A stretch of DNA of 64,000 nt, taken from contig JBOZIK010000001.1 of NCBI GenBank assembly GCA_051453625.1, forward strand, positions 1,307,884-1,371,883. The letters run 5' to 3'. The position numbers were made by a program, and so were the translations under genes. The notes beneath the pieces are model-generated. The model was not told the DNA's origin. It did no database searches and worked only from the letters and a program-made list of their open reading frames with translations. The DNA comes from Welwitschia mirabilis (lineage: Eukaryota > Gnetophyta > Gnetopsida > Welwitschiales). Shown in pieces: positions 23,341 through 35,099 of this stretch (positions are counted from its first letter, which is position 1; each line of letters begins with the position of its first letter).

Positions 23341-24900
23341 ATATGTCAAATTTTCAAGACTAATGTTTTTCAAGTATCGATCATTGATTTCATTATGAAA
23401 GAGGGAATAAAAACCCTCCACACTTAAATAATTCCATAATTTATGAGACATAAACTATTGTTTCTCTAACTCCTCTTATGTAGTTTGGAAGTACTAGCAA
23501 TGGCCCTAAAGCATCTATGATGGTTGATTTCAAACATAGAATGATAGGTAATACAATTGATTTCACCCTTTATAATGACATTATTAATTAATGTACCTTT
23601 AAATATATATTAAAGTACTTTTTTATCCAAGTTTTAGATTACTTACCTTTATTGTCACCTTTTCTAGTGCAATTTTAGCCAACATTTTTGCATCATGAAC
23701 TAGTTGCTAGGTATGTTGAATATTATTTTTAAACTTTTTATTAGTTGATCTTGCAAAAAATATTTTTTCGATTAAGATATTAGCATTTATACCTTCATGC
23801 ATAGGCATGCATTATTGATTGCATGTTCCTAGAAATTAACCTAGACATTACTAATAAGATAATTAATCTAGTTTCATGCATGCTAAAATTACTGAATTTG
23901 TCATTAATTTTTTTGAAACATAAGAATAAAATTGTTAAGCTTCTCAAAAACATTGTGTATGAAGAAACTAATATTACTTCTAGGTGTACATTAAAAATAT
24001 TTCATATCAAAATTAATTTGAAAAACATAAAACCATTGCTTTAATCAAAGGCTAGAGATTCTATTTTTACTCATACAGTGATTTACTTTAATGTTCCAAA
24101 TTCTTTGCATTATCATAGAGAATATTATTTATTTTTATAATATCCATATCTTGAAAAAATTAGGAATATGATGCCTTAAAACAAGACAAACAAAATGAGA
24201 TGAATGTAGAATTCCTAAAAGTTGTGAACCTATCATTTTCTACTAGTACTACTTAAAGAACAATATGTTTAAAAACATTAATGGATATGGGAAGAAGATT
24301 TACAAAAACATACAAAACCTTCGTATGAATGACTATTTGAACATTGACTCTTTATACATTAGAAAGTAAACTACATTATAAATCTAGCTATTCATGTAGT
24401 GTAATATTGGGTGTTTTGGTTGTGATCCAAGAAGTTTATAAAGTCTTTGATTACTTACAACAACACTTACGTCTTTCTTTAGCATGAAGTAACTAGTGCA
24501 CTAAGAAAGGTGAGGTAAAGAAGATAAGATGCATGATTATCAAGTCCAACTACTATGAGAATATATAACTAATTGTTAGGCAAAGTAGATTCTCTTTAAT
24601 AATTATGTCTCATGTCTTTCACTAATTCACTACCTAACTAGCAAGTAGAAATAAACACAATGAGAAGATAAATTAGCAAGCCTTTCCCCAACACAACTTG
24701 ATGTGATTTTTAAATGGTTAGAGGATAGGAAAAAAATGTATCTAGAAATAACATTAAAGATCAATGAATTTCTTCTTTAAATAAAAACTTTGTGCATCCA
24801 ATGCTGTAGATTTCCAACATAGGAATATAGATTTATATAGATATTCAATTTATTAATATTTTTATGATGCTTAAAAACATGATGAATGTAGAGAGCAGTA
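23341..24900. other. AT-rich DNA, no gene recognised
   Basis: A 73-codon frame at 23823-24044 has no recognisable motif, and the surroundings are full of stops. The stretch lies between the end of A1 and the first recognisable LINE endonuclease sequence. It could be the LINE's ORF1 or 5' region, decayed beyond recognition. Confidence 0.5.
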
Positions 24901-25970
24901 ATATTAATGTAGACATCTTAGTTTTACCTATGACTAAGGATTCCAAAACTATCTGTTCAGAGTTGTAGTTTCTTAGAATATATGAAGTCTCACTAATATT
25001 ATCTAATAGAAAAAAATAGTTTAATAGTTAAGGATATCTCTAATAATATTAATTTCATTCTTTTACAAGAAGTAAAGATATCATTTGAAGTTATGAATGT
25101 TATTTTTACTCAATTTATAAGTAACAGTATGTTTGTTTTTATAAATCATAGTGAAGAAGAAGATGATGCATGTACCATCATAAACAAGAAATGGTATGAT
25201 TACCTATTTGAATAAGAAACTAAGTCTTAAAATTGAGTGGTATAGGTAGTTTTTGAGGGACCAACTAGTATATTTGTCATTTGCTCAATTTATGCTCATA
25301 ATGATCTACATGATAAGAATAACCTAGGGTAAGTTAGACATTTATACTTCCTATTCTCTTTGATATTTAATGGAGACTTTACTAACCTCAAGGATGTAAG
25401 TGATAATATTAGAGGTCATCTCAAGTATTGGAAATCACTAGAGTTAGACACCTTGATACATTTCAAGGAAGAATTCTATTTAACCCATGTAGCTTTTAAA
25501 TTAGATTACACCGACATCCAAATTACACTTGGAACAACATGCAAAAAGAAGAGGCACTTATTATAAACTACTTAGATAAATTCTATATGCCATTGATTTC
25601 ATTTTAAAGTAATCATTTATCTTTCATATTTATCAAAATGTTACATTGTTAAATTCTTTTTCTATTGTTTTAATAGCTAATTATGGTACTTTTGATAATA
25701 AAAATAACAAATGACATTCTTGTATCAATATGATAACTTTTTGTATAAGAACAAAAAAAAAAAAGAAAACGAAAGGAGAGATTAAAAAAAAAACCTTTTT
25801 AGATATGAAATGCTTAGTCACATTCTCAAGAGATGTTTGAATGGATAGATTGGTGGACTAGAGCCATATTAGAGTGAAAAAAATGTCAAATTTTCTTACA
25901 AACTAGTGATAGAAATGCAGATATTAAAGTATGTTAGAAATTAAAAAAAAAAGATCTTCATTAGTGAAAA
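24900..25970 (+). mobile_element. LINE 2, endonuclease half (5' side of insertion C)
   Basis: In broken plus-strand frames this region carries the endonuclease blocks of a plant LINE. An NFILLQEVKI-like LQE motif lies near 25050, ICSIYAHNDLHDKN (compare INVYAPNDxxDR) at about 25280-25322, and LIFNGDFTNL (compare GDFN) at about 25357-25392. The frame at 25360-25566 holds the rest of the domain. The element is interrupted at 25970 by copia element C and resumes at 30387. Stops and frameshifts show it is dead. Confidence 0.7.
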
Positions 25971-26218
25971 TGCATACGCGTTGGGAAGGAGGGGCTATAA
26001 AAATTTAATCAATAAAATGCAAGCTCAATAAATTTCATTAACAGGTTACATATAAATACTACAACACAATTTGATAATGATGGACTACATCCACAAAATA
26101 CAAAGTACAACAAAAATCAATTAAAAAATAGACAACTAAATAGGATAAATAGGCATTCCCATTATACCACTTATTTAATATAAATAAGAAAAATAAAATG
26201 TATAACAAATATTCTTCA
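25971..26218 (-). repeat. Element C 3' LTR (left)
   Basis: It begins TGCATACGCGTTGGGAAGG and ends ATATTCTTCA. It aligns with 30138-30386 throughout, including AGGTTACATATAAATACTAC in both. The polypurine tract follows on its right. Confidence 0.85.
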
Positions 26219-26255
26219 AATTCCTCCTTCATGTTAAGATTGAACCTTGGCATTA

Positions 26256-26465
26256 TGACATAAGTATTAAGTTAAAGAAGCACTAAGCTAAAGATGAACT
26301 AAGCTTGTGATAGCACTGAGCTTAAGATATCACTTAGCTTTATGATAGCACTAAGATTAAGGTAGCACTAAGCTTAAAGCAGCACTGATCTTGTGGTAGT
26401 ACTGAGCTTTAATATAGCGCTAAACTTGATGTGATACTGAGTTTGATGTATAACTGAGCTTGTTA
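26256..26465. repeat. Minisatellite of AGCACTAAGCTTA-like units
   Basis: About ten diverged copies of a unit near 20 bases occur in a row (for example GATAGCACTAAGCTTAAGG, GATAGCACTGAGCTTAAG). They lie inside element C just internal to the polypurine tract. Non-coding low-complexity expansion is the simplest reading. Confidence 0.75.
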
Positions 26466-26747
26466 AAACTCACTTGGTCCTATTCCAACATCTTCATTTT
26501 TATCTTATTGAGTACCATTCTCATTGATTTCTACTATAAAAGATGATTGCTTTATTTTGTCATCTAAAAAGTTTCAAGCATGATCTTGACAATTTTGATG
26601 TAGAACTGGGCTTGATAAAATTCACCTAGTTCTATTTCAACATGAATATTTTTATCTTTTTGAATATCATTCTCATTAATTTCTACTATGAAAGATGATT
26701 ATTTTAGTTTTTCATCTCATCAGTCTCAAGCATGATCTCAACAATTA
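26456..26747. repeat. Two-copy tandem duplication, about 152-base period
   Basis: The first copy starts GCTTGTTAAAACTCAC and ends AGCATGATCTTGACAATT. The second starts GCTTGATAAAATTCAC and ends AGCATGATCTCAACAATT. The duplication lies in the 3' interior of element C, next to the minisatellite. Confidence 0.75.
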
Positions 26748-26956
26748 ATATCTTCATGTCCTCTTCTTTTGTAATAATAACAACTTCTGACATCCTTTCC
26801 TGTAAAAAATTTTTCGCCTTTGTTATAAAAAATAGTGTCATACTTCCTTCACCTTGATTCATTCTTCTTACTTTATTAAGTAAAGTTGAAATTGTTCTCT
26901 CTAGAGAACATGAAATATTCTTTAAGATAAAAACAATATGCTTATACGAGGAGGGA

Positions 26957-27056
26957 NNNNNNNNNNNNNNNNNNNNNNNNNNNNNNNNNNNNNNNNNNNN
27001 NNNNNNNNNNNNNNNNNNNNNNNNNNNNNNNNNNNNNNNNNNNNNNNNNNNNNNNN
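26957..27056. other. Assembly gap (100 N, nominal size)
   Basis: The gap falls within element C, directly after the copia gag fragment. Exactly 100 N suggests a gap of unknown length. Confidence 0.99.
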
Positions 27057-27059
27057 GAG

Positions 27060-27425
27060 GGAAGACTACTTAGTAAAATTGCCTTATCATTATCATTATA
27101 TACCTTATAATTTATTACAATAAGTTGTGTCAACAAAGATTCGAAGTAATTAACATGTTAATTCATACCTCCAGACTCATGCAGTTTTAAGCTATACAGT
27201 TGAGTTCTTACTTGGCTTTATTTCCACTTTATCTAAAAAGTTTATTTAAATCATCCCATACTTAAATTAATCTAATGAAGATACTCATTTTTTAAACTGA
27301 GATGAATTAATGAAAGAGCTTCTTAATTTGCATCTTCCTACTTTTTAAGTTTGGCAACATCTTTAGGTTTGAGATGTTTTTCACTGATGATCTTCCATAT
27401 ACCTTTGTTGATTAGAATAACTGCA
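27060..27425 (-). pseudogene. Copia gag remnant (element C)
   Basis: On the minus strand the text follows the copia gag order: a GIWKIISEKHLKPKD-like start, an ALSLIHLSL...NEYL block, KLHESGGMNxHVNYFESLLTQL (compare the conserved SVxEHxxxFxxLxxxL), and finally NDNDKAILLSSLP (compare DEDxAxxLLxSLP), where the gap begins. Several stops interrupt it. This identifies the element as Ty1/copia. Confidence 0.75.
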
Positions 27426-28559
27426 TTTCAACTTATCAAGCATGGAAGTTCTTACCATTAAATTTTTTTATAGAGTTGGCAATTTTAACCCTTCTTTTCT
27501 TCTTAAAAGGTTAAAATTTTAAAGTCTTAGATCATATGCAATTGGTAATATATGCCCTTCCTCTCAGTCTCATCTTTCAAAATTAACTTTATTCTGATTA
27601 CATTTTGTGCTTATAAGTACAAAAGGCAATTATAATGCCTTAAAAGTTGAGATAACTAAATAGTGAAGCCCATAGATTACAAAAGCAAGGGAATGAAAAC
27701 ATGATCAGATCATGCAGCACATAGCAAGAAAAAAAAAATGATTTAATGCAAGTCTACTTATTTTGGTGGTGATAATGAATGATTTTGAAAATCAAAAAGA
27801 TCACTTCAGTTTGATGATTTGCATTGGAAATATTGGCAGTAGCAAGAGGTACTTCAATAAATCTTTGATTTTAGAAATTTGGGAAGATCTCACACTTACA
27901 TTTCTTTTTGTGACATTATTCACTTAATTTTATTCTCCTGCACTTCTTGTGTCTAGTGGCTAATGGATTTCTTGTAAGTTCCTCACACATGTGCTAAATT
28001 AGGACAATCTCTATTTTGCTGAATCTCATGCTACTAATGTTGAGAGCTCATTTTATCATATTATGATCTATCTTTTCTCTTATAAATGCATCCTAAAAAT
28101 CCTTCCAAATTAGATTAAAACTAAACCTAGGATTAAGTTTTATTTTCAAAAGTAAAGCAAGAATGTTAATGTTATTATTTCTAAAAATAAGAGGTGCCTC
28201 TGACACTCTTCATGTACTCTAGGTGTGTTTACATGTAAAAATTGACATTCCAAGTAAGTATAATTGATTAATTTTGCCTAGGAAAGTATATTAAACTTAT
28301 TTTTTAATTAAAAATGATGTCTTCTACCCTATTTTTATATTTCATAAGAATATCAAGTTTCCCTTAACATAAGCATCTTTATTGATGCCTTATGGAGAAC
28401 ATTGCACAAACTGAAGAAATTATAGTAACCAATGTCGATACCACTATCTACGTCCACCAGCAATTCTACTCTTCTGAGGTAAACTCACTTCAAATCACAT
28501 TCTTGCATCCTTTTGGGATGTCCATCAAATCACACTTATACGGAGTTAGATGTTGATCC

Positions 28560-29300
28560 AAGGTAAACCTTTAAACTTGACAATAGATGGCGAAAGTAAA
28601 AAATAACATGTCATAGCAACATGTGGTAGTAATGAGGATGACACGTGACATGGCATCCGTTGGTAGTGTCATCATCATTCAAGGGACATGTCATCACCTT
28701 TTTTGCATTAGTAGACAAAGAATACTCCTTTCATATTGCATGCCAAAATTTGTAACTTCCTCCTTAAGTAACCACCCTAATGTAACTCTTTTATGTAACT
28801 TTCCACCAATCACATCATGACAAATCTCTCTAATCCTTCCCTCATCTATAAAAGAGCCTTAAGCCCTCATTATAATGAATATTTTTTTTGGAAAAATATG
28901 GTGGAAATACTTAAAGTGCTAGGATGTTATGGAATTCTAATCACCTTCCTTGGGGGCAGATTTGTTTAAGGCTAGTTGAGGATTCCATGTAACTCCATCT
29001 CTCTTCCTTGATATAATGTATAGTTTGATTTTTAATATAAGATTATATTTTATTTTTTATTATTAATGTATGTTAATTGGGTATTAGCATTCTATAGGTA
29101 AGGCTAGTTCTTAAGTAGCTTTTATCCTTTTATTGTTAATGCACATTAATTTGATATTAGCAATTCTTAGGTGAGACTACCTAGATATTAATTTCTTTTG
29201 TTATGGAGTGAGCTATTTAAGGTTACTTCTGTGATTTTGTAGTGGCTATCATTTAATGGATCTTATGCACAATTGTTCATACCATCCCTGCTTATGAAGG
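28560..29300 (+). repeat. Possible LTR-like promoter segment inside element C
   Basis: The stretch has a less AT-rich upstream part with GATGACACGTGACATGG (a G-box-type CACGTG), then TCTATAAAAGAGCC at about 28849-28862, then a leader-like region. This resembles the U3/R part of a plus-strand LTR. No second copy or terminal duplication was found, so it may instead be part of the copia interior. Confidence 0.3.
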
Positions 29301-30117
29301 GCTATGAAGGATCAGAGGGACTAAGTAGCTCACCAAACAGACTCATGTGTTGGATAAGACTATACCTCCATGTCTAAGCCTTAGTAGCTTGATAATTTTA
29401 GTTTATGTTTTAGGAATATAAGAGTCATTGAAACATTGGACAAATTAGTTAGACCTTTGGAGCACTTTTGTTCCCTTACGTTACCAATCAAAGATTACTT
29501 TAAATCTCAACTTCTGATTTTCTTTTATTTGAGTTTTATTGCAAGCTAGAATAATTGTATTACTTTTGTTAAGCTACTGCATATATATCCCTATGAAAGA
29601 ATGATACTGAGTTCTAACTTAGTTTATATTTAGTTCACTATACTCACATAACCAAGGTGTTACATGCTATTAGGAATTCTAGGTTTCTCTATATGTGTCT
29701 TAAGCAATGAATCATATGGAATGCTATGATACACTATTGTTACTTCTCAATGCATAGACCGAATAGTCATATACTAAGGTAGAGTTAGTGGTATACACAA
29801 CATGGAATGTCAATTTGATTTACAACATAGTTGTGGATTACTCACTAGATGATGTTGTGGGAATGGATCTTGGGAACTTGTTTTTGTCATGTAAAATATC
29901 TTGCATAGGCTAATTTATCCTTTCTATTTCTTTGATGAAATTTCTTTTGCAGCAGTATAAGTAAGTTCTTGTTCATCGATGATGTCTATCTCTATAATGA
30001 TGTTCTATCAATAGGAAATCATCTAAGAGAATGGTAAGATGCACTTTAGAAGACAAGGATTGAGGACATTGATGGATGGTAAGAGGCTTTGGTTAAGCAT
30101 AGGACCTTTAACTTTTA

Positions 30118-30137
30118 GCTTTGATACCAATTGAAAA
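30118..30137 (-). other. Element C primer-binding site
   Basis: On the minus strand, just inside the right LTR, TTTTCAATTGGTATCAAAGC contains TGGTATCAAAGC. This is one base from the initiator methionine tRNA complement common in plant copia elements. Confidence 0.75.
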
Positions 30138-30386
30138 TGTAGAGGCATTGGGAAGGAGGAGTTTTACAAATTTAATCAATAAACTATAAGCTTAATAAAT
30201 TTCATTAATAGGTTACATATAAATACTACAATACAATCTAATAATGGTGGACTAGATCCAAAAAATATAGATTACAACTGTAAGAAAATTAAAAATAGAT
30301 AACTAAATAGGATAAATGGGTATTTCTATTATACCACTTATTTAATACAAAGAAGAAAAATAAAAATGAAAAATAGATATTCTTCA
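30138..30386 (-). repeat. Element C 5' LTR (right)
   Basis: It begins TGTAGAGGCATTGGGAAGG and ends ATATTCTTCA. It is the partner of 25971-26218, with scattered transitions and small indels. Confidence 0.85.
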
Positions 30387-32450
30387 AATAGCTTTAAATT
30401 GATCCTTTTACTTGATTAACTAAAGAGGAGTTAGTTGAAATAAAATTAATTTAATAAAAATAGAATTAATATTATGCTAAAAGTGCAAGTTGTACTAGCT
30501 AAGAGTTCAGGATTTCATCTACAAAGAATTTCACATTTTTAAAAAGAAATACAAATCATTATCAAATTAATAAATTATTATGAAGAAGTTTAAAAATTTT
30601 TGATCTTGATAAGAATAGTCTTTGGATTAAAAGAATGAAATTTTAAAAAATTTAATTATATCACTGGTTTCATTTCCAAAGTTTTAAAGAATGAACATAT
30701 TATCTTGCTTAGTAGTGATGTTTCTAATGAAGAACTTAGAGATTCTTTGATGTTTCTAATGAAGAACTTAGAGATTCTTTCTTTAATGTGTTTAATGATA
30801 AGGCTTCATCTTTAATGAAATACTTCTAAAATTTTATAAAGGGTAGTGAAATATTACTATCGATGACTACTTACAAGTGATCAAAGAAGGCATGTTCAAC
30901 ATTCAATGGAACTTAACTTATGTAAAGAAATCATTAGATTTCTTTTTAAATATGAAAATATAAATGTAATTAATAATTAAAGACTAAAAAATTATTAAAA
31001 ATTTCTTATAAAACCTAGGTAAAATATCTTAGAAAAGGACTATAAAAGATTATTCTAGACATTAGTAGTTAAGAGCAAATATGTTTTATTCTTAGTCAAT
31101 ACATTCTAAATAGAAGGATACCAATGAGTACTAGATGACAATCATAATATCTCCTTCATCAAAACTGACTAAGCTAATGCATATGATTATATTATCTAAG
31201 ACTTTGTTTTGAATTATATGGAAAAGATGGGATTTAATATTAGGTTTTTACACATGATAATATGCCTTTATATTAATGCTAATGCATACATAGTATTTGA
31301 TGTAAGAAATTTTAATAATTTTACTATATAAAGATTAGTATAATAGAGTTGTCTAATTTTTCTTTCTTATTGATCATTCTAGCTAATTTTTCAAGTCATC
31401 ACATTAAGAAAGACTTAGGAGATGGATTATTGAAAGGCATTAAAATCAATTATGATTTTAGATAGATGATAACTATACACTTTTCTAATGATTTTCTTTT
31501 TATTTATAAAGAATGGAAAAAGGCACATTCATTGACTTCTCAATAAAACTAAACAATATTACACCTTTCAAAATCTAGGATTAATTAAAAGAAGTCCTCT
31601 AATACATAATGCTAGAGGTTGTCTTCACTTCTTAGAGCATAAACCCTAGATGATTATTATAGAGAATGAAATCATTAAGATTTTAATTATATCATTCCCA
31701 TTTGATGCGTTAACCTCTTTAATAAAGTTAAGAATAAGATTGATAAATGAAAAGTAAAGAAAGTATTTTGTGTAGAAAAGTCCTTTATACATGAATATAT
31801 TATTTAAAGTATTCATTTTTTTTATTCCTCTTTTTGTGTACCTAGATTCAAATATTACAAAATCTTAAATCTTTATTAAGGATTTCATGCGATTGATTTA
31901 GTTGGTAAAAAAATGATTTAAACAAAGTTTCTTAAAAAATATGTTATCTTTTAATTAGAAAAGAAGGATAAACCTCACTAATAGCTTATACTAAGAATAA
32001 GAACTATGCCTAAATGGGTCATAAATTCTTTCTCATAGCATGACATTATTTATGAGTTACTATTTGCTAGAATAAAATAGTCTAACCTAAGACTAGAAAG
32101 ATTTGAAAGGGACTCAATCCTCTAAATTGGAACATATAATCTCACTTGATAATACTAAGAGGTATGCATGTCTTTAAAGGTATTTGATTAGCATGAAGAA
32201 TTATTCATATTTCAATTGATTAGAACTCATTGAAAATTGCTCTTAATTTAGAGTATTTTAATTTAATAGATTCAAATTTGAAACATCTTAAAAGGCTCTT
32301 CAAATCCTAAATTAATAGCTCATTAGATGTAAAGAGTTTTGGAATCCTTAGTATTTATAATTTTCAATGGAATTATTTGTTATGGGACTTGTTTGAGTTA
32401 CTATATGGTTCTACACATAACATTAAAAGATTTCCTAGTTAGCTATTCAA
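30387..32450 (+). mobile_element. LINE 2, reverse transcriptase half (3' side of insertion C)
   Basis: In broken plus-strand frames: SSDVSNEELRDSFFNVFNDKAS (about 30710-30803), the pre-RT block equivalent to xxEExxxALFxxxxDKAPGPDG. Next is FIKTD...ANAYDYI..DFVLNYMEKMGFNIRF (about 31150-31245), equivalent to the LKLDMxKAYDRVxWxFL block. After it comes HFSNDFLFIYK (about 31480), the position of the catalytic FADD box, here with N for the first expected A/D. The order and strand match the endonuclease half before element C, so both belong to one LINE. The 3' end is not defined. Confidence 0.72.
30717..30780. repeat. Perfect 32-base tandem duplication
   Basis: A 32-base unit beginning GATGTTTCTAATGAAG occurs twice head to tail (30717-30748 and 30749-30780) without a mismatch. 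It sits inside the LINE pre-RT block and shifts the reading frame. Confidence 0.95.
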
Positions 32451-35094
32451 TTTTTTTAAGAATAGAATAATCAATAATGACAATAATGATACATTCTTAT
32501 AGAATCTCTAATGAAAACATGGTTTATAAGTTTTGCTTTATAGACTAGAAAGGGCTTACAATTTGATAAAAGAAGCTACAATAATATATTGGAATATAAA
32601 CAAAAAATGAAAAACATATGATATTAAGAATATATAAATTAAAATATTTTCTAACATTAGAAAATGTCCATTCTTTTAAAACAGTAGAATCTTAACTAGT
32701 CTCTTCTTCATAAAATATTGTCTTGATGTATTTGTCTTTAAAACCTATGGTTGCACTCCATTTTCCACCCTCTACACAATACCAAGGAATAATTTTAAGC
32801 ATACATTTGTAACATGGATTTTTACTAGAAAAACCTATATATGGGCTGGTAGTTTCCTTTAAATATGACTGCTAGATGAAAATTCTATAATTTTTTAAGA
32901 CAATCGTTAGTCGTTAAAGACCAATGCCTTCATCTAACATTTTATGTAACCTTGTATTTTATATTATCTATGGAAATTTCATCTGCAAAGGTCTTTTTTA
33001 ACATGTAGAACTTTTATTTATTATGGAATTTTAGAAAAAATTTAATATTCTATAACATGGCATATTTTAGGTATGAATTCAAGCAAAGAAGATTCAGCTT
33101 AAGGTTACTTACTACATGCATCTTCTTTAGCATTAATTTGATGGATCATTTTTATTAGTCTAGGGTCTCCTCTAAGGGATCTTCCCTAAGTAACCCTCCT
33201 TACATCTTTTCATAGACATCATCGATGAGTAGAACCAATAATGGTTTTTAAAAAAAAAAAAAAAGATTCAAGCTTTATCACCTTTAGTAATAATGAAATA
33301 TATTAAATTTTTATTTCATTTAACTTATGTGGGGCTTTTGCCCTTGAAAACTATGTTGTTTTATTTTAGTTGGACTATGGCCTAGTGGCAATTTGACATT
33401 TTTATGTTTCTCTGATATTGAAGTATTAGTTAATACATCTTTCTTTTTGTATTAAAGCTTATATTTTCATGTTTAATGACATTTTGGAATCCTATGTCCC
33501 TTCACAAAAATAGTTTAATAAATTCTACTAATTCTAAAGACATTTTTGTAATTTATAAAAGCTAGAAGTGTAGGTTTTACAAATTAATTATATCATAATA
33601 CAAGTATAAATATCATATTAAACATGTTATAAATATTATATTATAAAAATTACATGTAATTAAGGAGTGATAAATTCAAATTTTCAGTGAACCAAAACTT
33701 CATCTAGAATTACAACTATGATGATCAATCAATGAATGATTTAATTACAATCAAAGCCTCTTAGTGTGCTAATTAGATCTTCCAAAGTGTTAAAATGATA
33801 ACGTGCTAAATGAAGGATGAATGTCCCATCAGTTAGACTAGCATAATAACGTCTAATAATTATTATACAAATTATTTATGTTATTACAAGAATTCATATC
33901 ATAACATTCTAATGTATAACATATGAAAATTCATAATTCATATCATAAAATATCATTAAGAATTATATAAGCTTAAAATATTTAATGTCATAGTTTAGGA
34001 ACATGTTTTGTGATTAAACATCCAAACCACCTAGTCATCCAAGTCTTGTACAAGCCTATGCCTTTAGACCATTTCATTTCATTTTATCTTATCATATAAT
34101 AAACTAAGATATTATCTAATCTAGTTAATATCTTACATGTTCTAATATACATTTTGCTATATAAATTACTATCATAAATGAAAAAAAGCATAAATATCTC
34201 TTTTTGTAATTTGTATCAAGATATCAAATGTAAAGTATGGTAATTTTTATTCCAAATGTTAAGCATATTATCATAATCAGAAATAAGAAAATAAGATAAA
34301 ATAAATTCAAATGTCAATGTCTATAGGATTGAAAACATTAAACTCTAGGTTATTACATTAACTTATAGAACTCAAAGCTACATAAAGGTTAGAATTAAAA
34401 AATTTTCAAATAAGATTCACAAAACAATAAATCAAGATTCATACCTTTAATACCTTATAATAAATCATGATCATATGATGGTATAACTATTAATTTTAGC
34501 ATCCATGTAGATATCTAGTTAATAAACAATGTACTAAATAAAACATAACATTATGTAAGACTAGATAAAGAAATTCAAAAGTAGTTTGTAGTAACTAAGA
34601 ATCTAAGTTTTCACTTTGAGAAAAAAGGGGGAAAATATTATGGTTTACTAAAGCTCATGTTAAATTGATGATGGACGTTAAACTTAAAGTTTTTTATGAC
34701 CTTACGTTTCCCCTTAGAGTGAAACTATGATGGTTGCCCAAATGTATCATTTAATTATGCCTAAGACCTTATTGTATGCTAATTAGGTTATTGGGTTTAA
34801 ACTGATAACCTCCTAAATGGACGACAAGTGTTTCATTAGTTAGAATTTCATTCTAACAATAAGAATTATAAACAACTAGATTACTAAATAAAAGAAGATT
34901 ATGTACTATTTAAGTGTTAAAAGATTGATATCTAATCCTACTTTTAAACAAAACATGTTAAATTTAGCTTTGTAATTGTAATATATCATAGAGTAACTTA
35001 ATTGTATGATTTGTATAAATCCATTATAGATAAGAAAAATCATAAAATATGATATCTTATAAAGTCCAAAAACAAAAATAAGAAAAAAGATTGA
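32451..35094. other. AT-rich DNA with one diverged repeat pair
   Basis: No gene is seen. A segment at about 33705-33850 recurs in the same orientation at about 34722-34862. Both include ATGATGGTTG/ATGATGATCA-type text, GCTAATTAG and CATYAGTTAGA. The spacing is 1.02 kb. This may be an unrecognised short LTR pair, but termini could not be set. Confidence 0.45.
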
Positions 35095-35099
35095 AAACC

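Larger units (their letters stand above)
25971..30386 (-). mobile_element. Ty1/copia element C, inserted in LINE 2
   Basis: Direct LTRs of about 248 bases (25971-26218 and 30138-30386) both contain TTGGGAAGGAGG near their left end and finish ATATTCTTCA. Beside the right LTR the minus strand reads TTGGTATCAAAGC, an initiator-Met tRNA primer-binding site. Beside the left LTR it reads GAAGGAGGAATT, a polypurine tract. The element therefore runs right to left. A copia gag remnant lies at 27060-27425, but no protease, integrase or reverse transcriptase is recognisable, so most of pol has been lost or replaced. A matching target duplication was not found (GAAAA on the left, AATAG on the right). Confidence 0.82.

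Noticed and set aside
32080-32450. Leu-rich reading that resembled leucine-rich repeats
   Set aside because: The pattern needs frame changes and does not keep the LxxLxLxx spacing. It lies downstream of LINE RT motifs and is more likely LINE 3' sequence.
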